The notes: generated from the sequence alone by a model not told the origin. A DNA stretch of 64,000 nucleotides from Sialis fuliginosa (GCA_961205875.1 OY540816.1:18486701-18550700), one strand, 5' to 3'; shown: positions 45,381-57,187, numbered from the stretch's first letter. Numbers and translations: made by a program.

Positions 45381-45639
45381 TTAAGCTATCAAGTTTTTTT
45401 AATTTCATTAAAAATCGTATAAATGTAAATTTTACTGAAATTTCAATTGGATTCATCGTAGAATGAAAACTTCAAATACAGAAATACAAGAGTACACTAT
45501 TATAGAATACTAAAACATAATATCTACATCATCAAAGGTTCCTTTTATGGAGTAACTCGCATATTTTCTTGTACAATTGAAAACGAAATATAACACAAAA
45601 GGTAACTCCAAATCAAATATGGCAAAGCAAACTATCAAG

Positions 45640-46330
45640 CAGAGCCGGCCTTTGCGATTCTGGCGCCCCAGGCGAGATTTTTTTTGACTCCCCCCCCCCT
45701 CCACCGCCACAGTGACGATCATTAAAAATTATCCGCACAAAAAAAAAAAGCGTGAGAAAATTATCTTGTTATTAATTCATTAGTGTAATATAATAATATA
45801 ATATAACATATAATTGATAAATAATATATAATATAACTAAAATTATATAAAAGATTTCTTCCTGGCTTTCATATCTGCAAAATTATCGATTGCTGTCTCA
45901 AAATTGAGGTTTGCTACAACCTTATTTTCAATTGAAAGAATAGCCAAATTATTCAACCTATCTTCTATCATAGCCGATTGCAAATAAGTTTTTATCAATT
46001 ATTTTAATTTACTAAAACTTCTTTCACCACTAGCTACACTAACCGGAATTGTTACAAGAATTAGCAAAGCCACCCACAGATTTGGCACTGTGCTTTTCAA
46101 GTTTTGTAAAAAAATGTTTAATAAATAATTTATTTTTGATATTAAGCATTTTATTAAGTAAAATGAATTATTTTGCAGAAAAAATCAAAACTATTATTCA
46201 AAAAATATATATAGCTTAAATTTGGCGCCCTAGAACAGAACATAGAAAAAAAGTTTAAAATAATTGGCGCCCCCACGAAATTAGCGCCCCAGGCTGTCGC
46301 CTGGGTCGCCTGGCCGTTCGGCCGGCCCTG
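45640..46330 (-). mobile_element. Decayed hAT element with a transposase remnant
   Basis: The ends are CAGAGCCGGCCTTTGCGATT (left) and, inverted, CAGGGCCGGCCGAACGGCC (right). Subterminal GGCGCCCCAGGCG / GCGCCCCAGGC words lie on both sides. The 8-bp flanks (CTATCAAG, TTTTTTAC) do not match, so the element is old or rearranged. About 690 bp remain of an element that would originally have been several kb. It contains the C-terminal transposase coding at 45843-46124. Confidence 0.8.
45843..46124 (-). pseudogene. hAT transposase C-terminal (dimerisation) remnant
   Basis: The minus-strand translation contains LKSTVPNLWVALLIL, then PVSVASGERSFSKLK, a stop (45999-46001), LIKTYLQSAMIEDRLNNL, AILSIENKVV and ends ADMKARKKSFI with a stop at 45843-45845. 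The order PNLWxAL ... PVSVASGERSFSKLK ... AILSIEN is the hAT-family C-terminal dimerisation region of the type found with TTF-type zinc-finger transposases. The N-terminal zinc finger and the catalytic core are absent. The inner stop shows it is dead. It would once have helped the transposase dimerise. Confidence 0.85.
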
Positions 46331-46979
46331 TTTTTTACTTATCCAAGTATTAAACCAATCTAATTCTAATAAATTGAAAATTTATCAATAATGATGAACG
46401 GATGGCAAATTAAAAAAAATATATTGTTACATTCATCAGAGTAACCGTTTTTTTAAATTAGAGCGAATTGTCGCTGAAGAAGTATCGTCTAATTTTTATA
46501 ATACGCGTGATTTTGCTAATTAACTTTTTGTATAGTGTTTACCAGGTATGTACATTGTGATTCATATTATTTATTTGATTTTTTTGTTTCGGTTCTGATA
46601 TTTATGTAATGGTTTTTATTTGTTAACGTATGTTTACATCATGCACTTGTCGAAAGAGCAATAAAACTAAGTTTTGTTAACGAATGTACATATCCTCATT
46701 GTTTATAGTTAATAATAATTATATAATTTATAAAAATATAATTTTAATAATAAAAAAAAGGTAATATTATTCTCTCCATTATATAACAAGTGATTTTTTT
46801 TAACGTAATAACTGAAATCAGATGTTTACTCTTGTAAATTTTTGAATTAACGAATTATTTTTGAATTAAGAAAAAATGTTTTAGATAAAAAATGTCGAGT
46901 ATGTTATTATCTATAATTTATTCCCTATACATTTTTTTCCAACATTTATAATTTAGCCAGAAAGAAATTTTTTATGTAA
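46331..46979. other. AT-rich sequence, nothing recognised
   Basis: No gene or repeat partner recognised. Confidence 0.45.
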
Positions 46980-47312
46980 TTATTTAGATTCACCTACACT
47001 GTTCACTATCAGTATTACGTATAAGAAAGTCCCATGGTACCTATGGCAAACAAGCACACTGTTTAATCTCTGTACTACGTATAAGAAAGTCCCATGACAC
47101 TCATGGCAGATATTTCTCCTCTGTTATGAACCATTTGAATTATAATAAAATTGCATGACGTTAACATTTGTTTACAAAGTCAAAAAAAAGAAATAAACTT
47201 TTATTTTCAAAAAAAGATTTTTTTTACTATTTTTCCCTTAAATCTAGCCTACTTCTGCTTCAAAAAATTAATATTTCGTTAAAATAAAAAAAATCATGCA
47301 ATTAAGGGTTAA
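46980..47312. mobile_element. piggyBac-type 3' end (faces the satellite)
   Basis: It ends ATGCAATTAAGGGTTAA (47296-47312), the exact inverse of 50975-50991. Inside lies a ~60-bp direct repeat (about 46995 and 47055) with TACGTATAAGAAAGTCCCAT and CATGG words, like subterminal repeats of piggyBac relatives. The matching TTAACCC start of this element was not found to the left, so it may be truncated. Confidence 0.6.
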
Positions 47313-50300
47313 AGATAATAGTGTAAGCTACATTTAAAAAAAAACTGGAGTCTCCTCGATTGCGCCAAGTTGAGATACATATTAACTATTCAATTTACTT
47401 CTTTGTTAGCGTATGAGTTTTAATTTGTTTTTTTAGTTTTAACTTGTTTTTAAAAAGGGAAGGAGCACGCGAAGGTCTTTAAGTGCGTGATGCTCTTAAA
47501 GATAATAGTGTAAGCTACATTTAAAAAAAAAACTGGAGTCTCCTCGATCGCACCAAGCTGAGATATTAACTATTCAATTTACTTCTTTGTTAGCGTATGA
47601 GTTTTAATTTGTTTTTTTAGTTTTAACTTGTTTTAAAAAAGGGAAGGAGCACGCGAAGGTCTTTAAGTGCGTGATGCTCTTAAAGATAATAGTGTAAGCT
47701 ACATTTTAAAAAAAAACTGGAGTCTCTTCGATCGCGCCAAGCTGAGATATTAACTATTCAATTTACTTCTTTGTTAGCGTATGAGTTTTAATTTGTTTTT
47801 AAAAAGGGAAGGAGCACGCGAAGGTCTTTAAGTGCGTGATGCTCTTAAAGATAATAGTGTAAGCTACATTTAAAAAAAAAACTGGAGTCTCTTCGATCGC
47901 GCCAAGCTGAGATATTAACTATTCAATTTACTTCTTTGTTAGCGTATGAGTTTTAATTTGTTTTTTTAGTTTTAACTTGTTTTTAAAAAGGGAAGGAGCA
48001 CGCGAAGGTCTTTAAGTGCGTGATGCTCTTAAAGATAATAGTGTAAGCTACATTTTAAAAAAAAAACTGGAGTCTCTTCGATCGCGCCAAGCTGAGATAT
48101 TAACTATTCAATTTACTTCTTTGTTAGCGTATGAGTTTTAATTTGTTTTTTTAGTTTTAACTTGTTTTTAAAAAGGGAAGGAGCACGCGAAGGTCTTTAA
48201 GTGCGTGATGCTCTTAAAGATAATAGTGTAAGCTACATTTAAAAAAAAAACTGGAGTCTCTTCGATCGCGCCAAGCTGAGATATTAACTATTCAATTTAC
48301 TTCTTTGTTAGCGTATGAGTTTTAATTTGTTTTTTTAGTTTTAACTTGTTTTTAAAAAGGGAAGGAGCACGCGAAGGTCTTTAAGTGCGTGATGCTCTTA
48401 AAGATAATAGTGTAAGTTACATTTTAAAAAAAAACTGGAGTCTCTTCGATCGCGCCAAGCTGAGATATTAACTATTCAATTTACTTCTTTGTTAGCGTAT
48501 GATTTTTAATTTGTTTTTTTAGTTTTAACTTGTTTTTAAAAAGGGAAGGAGCACGCGAAGGTCTTTAAATGCGTGATGCTCTTAAAGATAATAGTGTAAG
48601 CTACATTTTAAAAAAAAACTGGAGTCTCTTCGATCGCGCCACGCTGAGATATTAACTATTCAATTTACTTCTTTGTTAGCGTATGAGTTTTAATTTGTTT
48701 TTTTAGTTTTAACTTGTTTTTAAAAAGGGAAGGAGCACGCGAAGGTCTTTAAGTGCATGATGCTCTTAAAGTTAATAGTGTAAGCTACATTTTAAAAAAA
48801 AACTGGAGTCTCTTCGATCGCGCCAAGCTGAGATATTAACTATTCAATTTACTTCTTTGTTAGCGTATGAGTTTTAATTTGTTTTTGTTAGTTTAAACTT
48901 GTTTTTAAAAAGGGAAGGAGCACGCGAAGGTCTTTAAGTGCGTGATGCTCTTAAAGATAATAGTGTAAGCTACATTTTAAAAAAAAACTGGAGTCTCTTC
49001 GATCGCGCCAAGCTGAGATATTAACTATTCAATTTACTTCTTTGTTAGCGTATGAGTTTTAATTTGTTTTTTTAGTTTTAACTTGTTTTTAAAAAGGGAA
49101 GGAGCACGCGAAGGTCTTTAAGTGCGTGATGCTCTTAAAGATAATAGTGTAAGCTACATTTTAAAAAAAACTGGAGTCTCTTCGATCGCGCCAAGCTGAG
49201 ATATTAACTATTCAATTTACTTCTTTGTTAGCGTATGATTTTTAATTTGTTTTTTTAGTTTTAACTTGTTTTTAAAAAGGGAAGGAGCACGCGAAGGTCT
49301 TTAAGTGCGTGATGCTCTTAAAGATAATAGTGTAAGCTACATTTAAAAAAAAACTGGAGTCTCTTCGATCGCGCCAAGCTGAGATATTAACTATTCAATT
49401 TACTTCTTTGTTAGCGTATGAGTTTTAATTTGTTTTTTTAGTTTTAACTTGTTTTTAAAAAGGGAAGGAGCACGCGAAGGTCTTTAAGTGCATGATGCTC
49501 TTAAAGTTAATAGTGTAAGCTACATTTTAAAAAAAAACTGGAGTCTCTTCGATCGCGCCAAGCTGTGAGATATTAACTATTCAATTTACTTCTTTGTTAG
49601 CGTATGAGTTTTAATTTGTTTTTTTAGTTTTAACTTGTTTTTAAAAAGGGAAGGAGCACGCGAAGGTCTTTAAGTGCGTGATGCTCTTAAAGATAATAGT
49701 GTAAGCTACATTTTAAAAAAAAACTGGAGTCTCTTCGATCGCGCCAAGCTGAGATATTAACTATTCAATTTACTTCTTTGTTAGCGTATGATTTTTAATT
49801 TGTTTTTTAGTTTTAACTTGTTTTTAAAAAGGGAAGGAGCACGCGAAGGTCTTTAAGTGCGTGATGCTCTTAAAGATAATAGTGTAAGCTACATTTTAAA
49901 AAAAAACTGGAGTCTCTTCGATCGCGCCAAGCTGAGATATTAACTATTCAATTTACTTCTTTGTTAGCGTATGAGTTTTAATTTGTTTTTTTAGTTTTAA
50001 CTTGTTTTTAAAAAGGGAAGGAGCACGCGAAGGTCTTTAAGTGCGTGATGCTCTTAAAGATAATAGTGTAAGCTACATTTTAAAAAAAAACTGGAGTCTC
50101 TTCGATCGCGCCAAGCTGAGATATTAACTATTCAATTTACTTCTTTGTTAGCGTATGATTTTTAATTTTTTTTTTTAGTTTTAACTTGTTTTTAAAAAGG
50201 GAAGGAGCACGCGAAGGTCTTTAAGTGAGTGATGCTCTTAAAGATAATAGTGTAAGCTACATTTTAAAAAAAAACTGGAGTCTCTTCGATCGCGCCAAGC

Positions 50301-50978
50301 TGAGATATTAACTATTCAATTTACTTCTTTGTTAGCGTATGAGTTTTAATTTGTTTTTGTTAGTTTTAACTTGTTTTTAAAAAGGGAAGGAGCACGCGAA
50401 GGTCTTTAAGTGCGTGATGCTCTTAAAGATAATAGTGTAAGCTACATTTAAAAAAAAACTGGAGTCTCTTCGATCGCGCCAAGCTGAGATATTAACTATT
50501 CAATTTACTTCTTTGTTAGCGTATGAGTTTTAATTTGTTTTTTTAGTTTTAACTTGTTTTTAAAAAGGGAAGGAGCACGCGAAGGTCTTTAAGTGCGTGA
50601 TGCTCTTAAAGATAATAGTGTAAGCTACATTTAAAAAAAAAAACTGGAGTCTCTTCGATCGCGCCAAGCTGAGATATTAACTATTCAATTTACTTCTTTG
50701 TTAGCGTATGATTTTTAATTTGTTTTTTTAGTTTTAACTTGTTTTTAAAAAGGGAAGGAGCACGCGAAGGTCTTTAAGTGCGTGATGCTCTTAAAGATAA
50801 TAGTGTAAGCTACATTTAAAAAAAAAACTGGAGTCTCCTCGATCGCACCAAGCTGAGATATTAACTATTCAATTTACTTCTTTGTTAGCGTATGAGTTTT
50901 AATTTGTTTTTTTAGTTTTAACTTGTTTTTAAAAAGGGAAGTAGCACGCGAAGGTCTTTAAGTGCGTGATGCTCTTAA
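47311..50978. repeat. Satellite: 20 tandem units of about 184 bp
   Basis: Units (AAAGATAATAGTGTAAGCTA ...) start at 47311, 47498, 47682, 47847, 48031, 48216, 48400, 48584, 48768, 48953, 49137, 49320, 49503, 49689, 49872, 50056, 50240, 50425, 50608 and 50793. Lengths are 183-187 bp except unit 3 (165 bp), which lacks one TTTTTTAGTTTTAACTTG segment. Each unit has an A run, TCTCTTCGATCGCGCC, AAGCTGAGATATTAACTATT, GTTAGCGTATGA and GGAGCACGCGAAGG ... GTGCGTGATGCTC (able to form a small hairpin). The units are nearly identical, so expansion or homogenisation was recent. Units 1, 2 and 20 share CTCCTCGAT instead of CTCTTCGAT. Confidence 0.97.
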
Positions 50979-51060
50979 CCCTTAATTGCATCTTGTTAAC
51001 ATTCGTGAACAATGTTTTCAGAGGTATCTATTAGCAAAAATGTACAATATTTTTTAGACT
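50975..51060. mobile_element. piggyBac-type 5' end (faces the satellite)
   Basis: TTAACCCTTAATTGCAT (50975-50991) begins exactly at the TTAA of the last satellite unit. The sequence after it (CTTGTTAACATTCGTG) differs from the left flank, as expected for the opposite end of an element. How far it extends to the right is not clear. Confidence 0.6.
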
Positions 51061-51364
51061 ATCAAGAACAATTGATTCACAAAATGTTATATTAAAATAA
51101 AAAGTAATCACTGAATACAGACAAAGAATTGAATTTTCACAAGGGCTTCTGAGTATACGAATTGTCTTAGTTATCCGTGAAGGTAAAGGGGTGATATTAT
51201 TATTATAGTAAATTATCTATAGCGATAAGTCTCCAAAAAATATTCAATATATAATTCAATTAAAAAATTAACTGCTGTGGCCAGTACATGTCTTTTTAAT
51301 GCATAAAATGTTTTTCCCATACAAATTTTTCCACCCCCTTGCAATCCCTTAAGGGTTGATTTTA
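51061..51364. other. AT-rich sequence
   Basis: Nothing recognised; possibly the interior of the piggyBac-type element that starts at 50975. Confidence 0.35.
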
Positions 51365-51495
51365 GAGATACGAAGTACCCTATGTTTTCCTCGGAATGCA
51401 AGCTATCTCACTGCCAGATTTCATCAAGATCGGTTCAGCGGTTTAGCCAGACAAAGAGACAGACACACTTTCACATTTATAATATTAGTATGGAT
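51365..51495 (-). repeat. Insect-wide dispersed repeat (AACCGATYTTGATGAAATTT type)
   Basis: In minus orientation it ends at ATACTAATATTATAAATGTG, with CTAAACCGCTGAACCGATCT and GATGAAATCTGGCAG. It is the same family as 10191 and 56693. Confidence 0.7.
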
Positions 51496-52625
51496 ACATA
51501 TTTAAGTAACAAAAATATTACAGTACTTAACTCGATAAGAAAATGATAATAATCGTTTCATACTAAGATAAACCTAATAAACATTAAGTCCAAAATTGTT
51601 ATACGCATATAAAGTAATGAACATTATTAAGTAACAAAATATTTAAGAGCTTGTTTCAAGTAAAATTAGTTTTTTGACGAGGGGTGAAGCTTTATTTGAT
51701 TAAAACAGTTTGTAGCTTTAAAGGGAATCTCTTTAGCTTTGTAACTTTGAAATTAAAACATAATAAGAGTTACTATAGAATAGATTACGTGGGTGTATCA
51801 ATAAAGCAAGAGTCTGCTTATATTTTCTTTTATTATTATTAACTTTTATTTTGTATAGCTTCTTTTTAATTGCATCGAAATTAGTTGTATAATATTAAAT
51901 TTTAATGAGTTTTATATGTTTTATACACATCGTATATGACATGTTGAGTATATAAAGTAAGTACATAAGATAATACTTAATATATATAAAGCTCTCTCTG
52001 TCTGTCTGTCTGTCCGTTAGTGCGCTTATAACTCGAGAACCACTTATCCGATTTACGTTATTTTTTTAATTAATAATTCATCCTTTGCAACACGCTGCCT
52101 CAATCGTTAAATATTGAATAAAATAATGTAATTAAAAATTGTGTGGAGTCAAAATATCTAAAATAAAGTCCTTTATACCATTTATCTAACTTTTATATTT
52201 AAACCACAATGACTGCTTTTGTGTAATACAGAAAATTAAAAATGTTTGGGTTCTGTTTACGTGGACTGACGCCACTCTAAAGAACTTAGTTTTTATTTAT
52301 TTAATTTTGATAACTGAATACATATTTGTAAAGTTTTATGTAATTTTTCTAGAAAAAAAACAATTTACTTAAGATTTAATTTATTTATTTTATCACATAT
52401 GTATGTTCATAAAAACATCTGTCTTAATTATGTCATAATAAAAAAAAACATTGTTATAGAAATATTATATCGTTGTTTTCCTCATTGTCAGTCAACAATA
52501 AACTAAAAAGCACTTAAGGAGTCATCCATAAATTACGTCACACGTTAAGGGAGGGGGAGATCTACAAAGTGTGACATGAGGGGGATAAGTCACAAACTTC
52601 GTGACATTACATCTAAAAAATCGAA
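51496..52625. other. AT-rich sequence with two short repeat fragments
   Basis: The part 51985-52065 (CTCTCTGTCTGTCTG ... AACTCGAGAACCACTTATCC) resembles dispersed insect repeats with a CTGT run. The part 52517-52612 (GTCATCCATAAATTACGTCA, GGGAGGGGGAGATC, GTGTGACATGAGGGGGA, TTCGTGACATTA) matches a motif layout common in insect transposons. Otherwise nothing is recognised. Confidence 0.4.
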
Positions 52626-52988
52626 ATAGTATAATTTATTTATTAATAATTAAATTATCATAGCAAAATAGTAATTGCTTTATATTGATTCAAATTTGAC
52701 TATTCTTTCTTTTATATATTTTGTGTCGTAGTACTTATCATTTTGTAATCATTAACAAGTGTCCATCACTGCGTGCTCATTACTGGTTTTACTTTATCCA
52801 TTACTGGAGAAAAAAACATAACCAAATAAAAGGCTATAATTAAAAAGACAAACTACATTTGCGGACTTTGGTAATTAAATTGATTAAATAATTATTAATC
52901 ACATGAGTTCATGAGAATTACAAAAAATAAGTCCGTCAATCACAAAAACAGTAAACCTTGCTCTTATAGCGACCATAACTGGTACCAC
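52626..52988 (+). mobile_element. Family O MITE, right part
   Basis: From AGTATAATTTATTTATTAAT through GTGTCCATCACTGCGTGCTC and CATTACTGGTTTTACTTTAT to ACCATAACTGGTACCAC followed by TA. The left ~200 bp are missing. Confidence 0.8.
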
Positions 52989-55141
52989 TACCTTACATCT
53001 ATTATGTATTACTTATTAAATATTATTAAAATTAAGTGGCAAAAACTAGTTCAATGAAAAATAGTAGTTGATATTTAAAAGAATGAAGATACTCTTCCTA
53101 TAGGTACTATTTATAATTGTGAAAGTAAAAGAACATAATATTTAACTGTGCAAAATTAGAATACATATATGATATTTGCGAGCATCATTATTTTATATTT
53201 GGTTCTCTAATTATATTAAATAATGAAAGGGAAAGTGTGTGTATGTTTTTTTTATTTCAGTTTTATTTAATTACAATGAAATTAGGTAAGTCTTCTTTAG
53301 ATAATTGGTTTTTAATTACAGTGGTAAATAATATAATCTACCCTTTCACTGAATTTGAGATGTTCACGAAATACGAGTATTTTGACAGTAGGTAGTTAAG
53401 ATGTTAAATAATTAGTTTAATGATATATGAGTCGATTTGAAAACGTAATAGGAGATTTTTAAATTAAGACTAAACTATGAAAAAATTAAAATTTATTTAA
53501 TCTATTTATATCAAAAAACCTTTCTGGCTAACTGATATGAGATAAATTATAGATAAAACATATTTTTTTAATACGAATCATTTCAAAAATTGACAGTAAA
53601 CATCTGGTTCTTCCAAAACTTATATAGATTCTTAATATAAATTTTTAACCTTCGATATTTTGTCTGTTTTGAGTTACAGGTTACTGCGTAATTTTCCACA
53701 TTTTATATTTGGAAAACAAAATAAGTTATAAGAAGTAAAAATTAAGTAGGACTATCAAGGCAGAAAATATAAAATACATTCATATATTTAATTCATTACC
53801 AAAAACAAAAAGGTAATTGTACATTATAACAAAACATTTATTTATTTGTTTTATTTGAAACAATTGTAAAGTAACTGTAATACATCCTTTCTTGTGTTGT
53901 TATTTAACCTAAAAAAATATCACCATTCTAATATAGGGCAATTAGAATCGCTAGCGAATTAACAAATTTTCATTGTATTACATTTTAGATATTTTAATGA
54001 ATAGTGAAAATAATTGGAGAACAAAAATGTTATTGTAATAAAAATAAGATAAAAATTAGTATAAATGTACATACTTCCACATGTATTTGCTTTCTAATTT
54101 ATTGTAATATTTTTGAATGAAACAAATATGTTCATATGACTGAGCTGCTATTCATTACACAGCCACGCAAAAAAAGTGTGCGATACCAAAAAAGTGACCT
54201 ATACTTATAGCATTGTAGTATTGGTCGAGCTGATAAAAAAAAAATTCCGATAATCCATCCCGAAACGTTGGGACAATGGAAAAAATATTTTTTTTTGGTC
54301 GTTACATCGAAGCTTATAACTTTGTAAATTTTTAATATTTTGCAATGAAAATTGGTATTGAATAAGTTGAATATATACTTCATAAAATGTCCTTTACCCG
54401 ATTCTAAAATAATTAGTTATACCTGTGAAAAAAAATTCCCAAACAATTGACAATTTTTTGACCCGTTATAGTGACTTTCTCCCTTAAATATTTTAAAGTT
54501 TACAATAATTTTCTTCAATTAATATAACCTTTCATAACTTATTGAGAACCACTTAAATAGTAATCTGACCTCTTGTAACTCTAACAAATTATTACATATT
54601 ATAAAAAGTCACTGAAGATTTCGATTGTAATGTCAGTGAACTTTTTCTACATTTTTATTTCGTTCGGTTGGCAACACTTACTTACTTTGTTAGTCATGCG
54701 TTTAAATTATGCTAATGCATTATGCACACACATATACGGCAGTAGTACTCAAACGGTCATTGCCAAATATGGGACCGTAAAAGGAACGTAACCTTAACAA
54801 GAATTATCTAAGAAATCTAAATGATAATCTATTTATACATGCGATATGGTTCGTTATACAGCGATTTCCTGGTACGTATTGAATAGGTAGGCGACCTAGG
54901 GGCTTATTTTATACCAGAATTTAATCGGATATTTATCAAAATTGGTGAATTCATATTTATAAATTTTTATTCAAAAACACATAAATTTTCCTTAAAAATA
55001 ACTTTTTATAAAACTCTAGGCACTTGGGTTTTCGAACCTCATCAAAATCGACTCAGTAAGTCGGAAAAAACAGACAGACATATTTTTTTTAGATTTATTA
55101 GATCAATAAATAAGTAAGGATAATAGTTCGATATTTGTTGT
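52989..55141. other. Mostly AT-rich sequence, no gene recognised
   Basis: The part 54160-54510 is more complex (ATCCATCCCGAAACGTTGGG) and may be an unrecognised repeat. The part 54655-54790 is unique. Frames are short and unrecognised. Confidence 0.4.
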
Positions 55142-55582
55142 TCTGAATTCGAAATATTTGGTGATATTGAATTACTGCCATTACTGAATCATAATCTATG
55201 GATACTTAACTGTAAAACAGCTTAATTTGATGACAATCGCCCAATGGGTGTCAAAATGGTGGACATTTAAAGTGATTATTAGTGTAATCTATTTATTAAT
55301 TATTATATCATCATAGCATGTACTTTACATTGTTCCAAATTTTACGATTCTTTATTTTATTACGTTTGTGTCGTACTACTTATCATTTTGTAATCATTGG
55401 CAAGTGTCCATCACTGGTTCTACTTTGTCCATTACTGGAGAAAAAACATAAACAAAATAAAATTCTATAATTTAAAAGACAAACTATATTTGCAGACTTT
55501 AGTAATTCAATTGGTTTTATTAGTAACATGAGTTCATGAGAATTACTCTACATTGCTCTTAAGTGGCCAAAACTGGTGCCAG
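55142..55582 (+). mobile_element. Family O MITE
   Basis: It matches the family from TTCTGAATTCGAAATATTTG to AAACTGGTGCCAG, with TA at 55583-55584. It is more diverged than the 35-43 kb copies. Confidence 0.8.
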
Positions 55583-56692
55583 TACTTTATATTATTAAAA
55601 TGAATGTTCATTATTTAACAAGCCCTAGCCTGGTAACAAAATAGAATCCTTTTTAGAATTATCAATGTTAACATCTCTTCTTTCAAAATTATGTTAGAAC
55701 GAAATTGGTTACATTATTTGAAGAAGTGTAAAGAAAAAAAAAGTTAATTAAAAAATAACAAACATTATGATAAAGACTAAAGACATAAGAGCCACCAAAT
55801 TTAGCTGTTAATTATAAAAATGCACTGCAGTTTCATTCTCTTTTATTATATAAAAGTAATAAGTAGGTACTTACTTTTTAATTACATATGCGAGAATAAC
55901 TAGATTATAATTTTTCTCACCATATTCATTTTATGTGCACATTTTTTAGTTTTTACAAAATAAATTTAATTAAAGTGTTAAAGCGCAGAACAGATTTGAA
56001 TTTACCCAAGATTTTGTTTACCTTTTTTGACATTAATTTGCATATGCAACCAGTTAATACTCTTCAAGCTCACCACCTGACATGGATGCGGGATAATCGA
56101 CAGGATTAGGATGATCAGGGCAGCAGGAATGACACCCGAGGCGGAAATCGAAAGTGGCACCCCCCCCCCTGCCAAAAAATCAATAGGTTTTATTTTTTAC
56201 ACATTAGACGGGTGTCACCCCTGTGATTTTTTAGCGACAGAAAAAATATCAATTTTTTTGGTTATCTCACCCCTTATATACTTTTAATGACCAAAAAAAA
56301 TTGTTTTACACATTTTACTCCCTAGAAGCTTAAAATAACCAAAAAATAAGGTAATAAGCTTTATTTTTTAACATATTATTACAACCCCCCCCCCTCCTTA
56401 GCGACGCCACTTCAGTTCAGACGACAGACCGGGTATATGTTCGTCCTCCAAATTCGCACATAAATTTTACTTTTGTTTTTACATAATTGAAGAAATATTA
56501 TAAGTAATTACACTTTGTAGATCAACCTTCCTAGATTTAAGGTAATATTGCATAATCTGACATTGAGTTAACGGTTTTATTATTTAGTTTTTTAAGTAAA
56601 AAAAAATTATGTGCTAATAAATATTTTAATTTATTGCTCATTTTCGTCTTATTCAAGTGTATTTATTTATAATTTATCGACAATCCATATTA
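55583..56692. other. Unique sequence with a possible hAT-like pair of ends
   Basis: The part 56128-56178 (AATGACACCCGAGGCGGAAA, then a C run) and 56385-56415 (C run, TTAGCGACGCCACTTCAG) look like G/C-run ends of a hAT-type element, but the target duplication could not be matched. Confidence 0.35.
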
Positions 56693-56885
56693 AAAATATA
56701 AATGCAAAAGTAACTGTCTGTCTGCCTGTTACCTTTTCACGACTAAACCACCGAACCGATTTTGATGAAATTTGGCAGAGAGATAGCTTGCATCTTGAGG
56801 GAGGATATAGACTACTTTATATCCGAAAAATTAATTAGATTAAAAAATACAAATTCCAAGCGTAGAGGAAGTCGCGGGTAACAGT
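56693..56885 (+). repeat. Insect-wide dispersed repeat (AACCGATTTTGATGAAATTT type)
   Basis: AAATATAAATGCAAAAGTAA, ACCTTTTCACGACTAAACCA, GAACCGATTTTGATGAAATT, TAGCTTGCATCTTGAGGGAG and GCGTAGAGGAAGTCGCGGGT follow one another. It is the fullest of the three copies. A short frame across it is only a by-product. Confidence 0.7.
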
Positions 56886-57187
56886 AAGTAAATGTATAAA
56901 TCAAATAATAAAACAGCTAATTTAATGCTATATTATTATATTTTATTTAACATTCTGGTAGGTATTATATTGTCTGTGTTAAGTTAATTTTTTCTACCGC
57001 TACATAAAATAATTAAAATTTACATAAATTCTGCATATTAACAACAATACAGTAATTGTTTAATTAAGGTACTTTATAAGGAATGTACGGTTTATATTTA
57101 TATATTATATATTATAATATTAATCATCGTTTATCATCAATAATAAATGCTACATTGTTATTATAATAATTATAGTGCTAATCATAG

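Noticed and set aside
47311-50978. CRISPR array
   Set aside because: The repeats are directly adjacent ~184-bp units without unique spacers, in eukaryotic DNA; this is a satellite.
45181-50991. 45188 TTAACCCAATCGTGACC as the missing left end of the piggyBac-type element that ends at 47312
   Set aside because: Its terminal sequence differs after TTAACCC, and it has its own inverted partner at 45368-45384.
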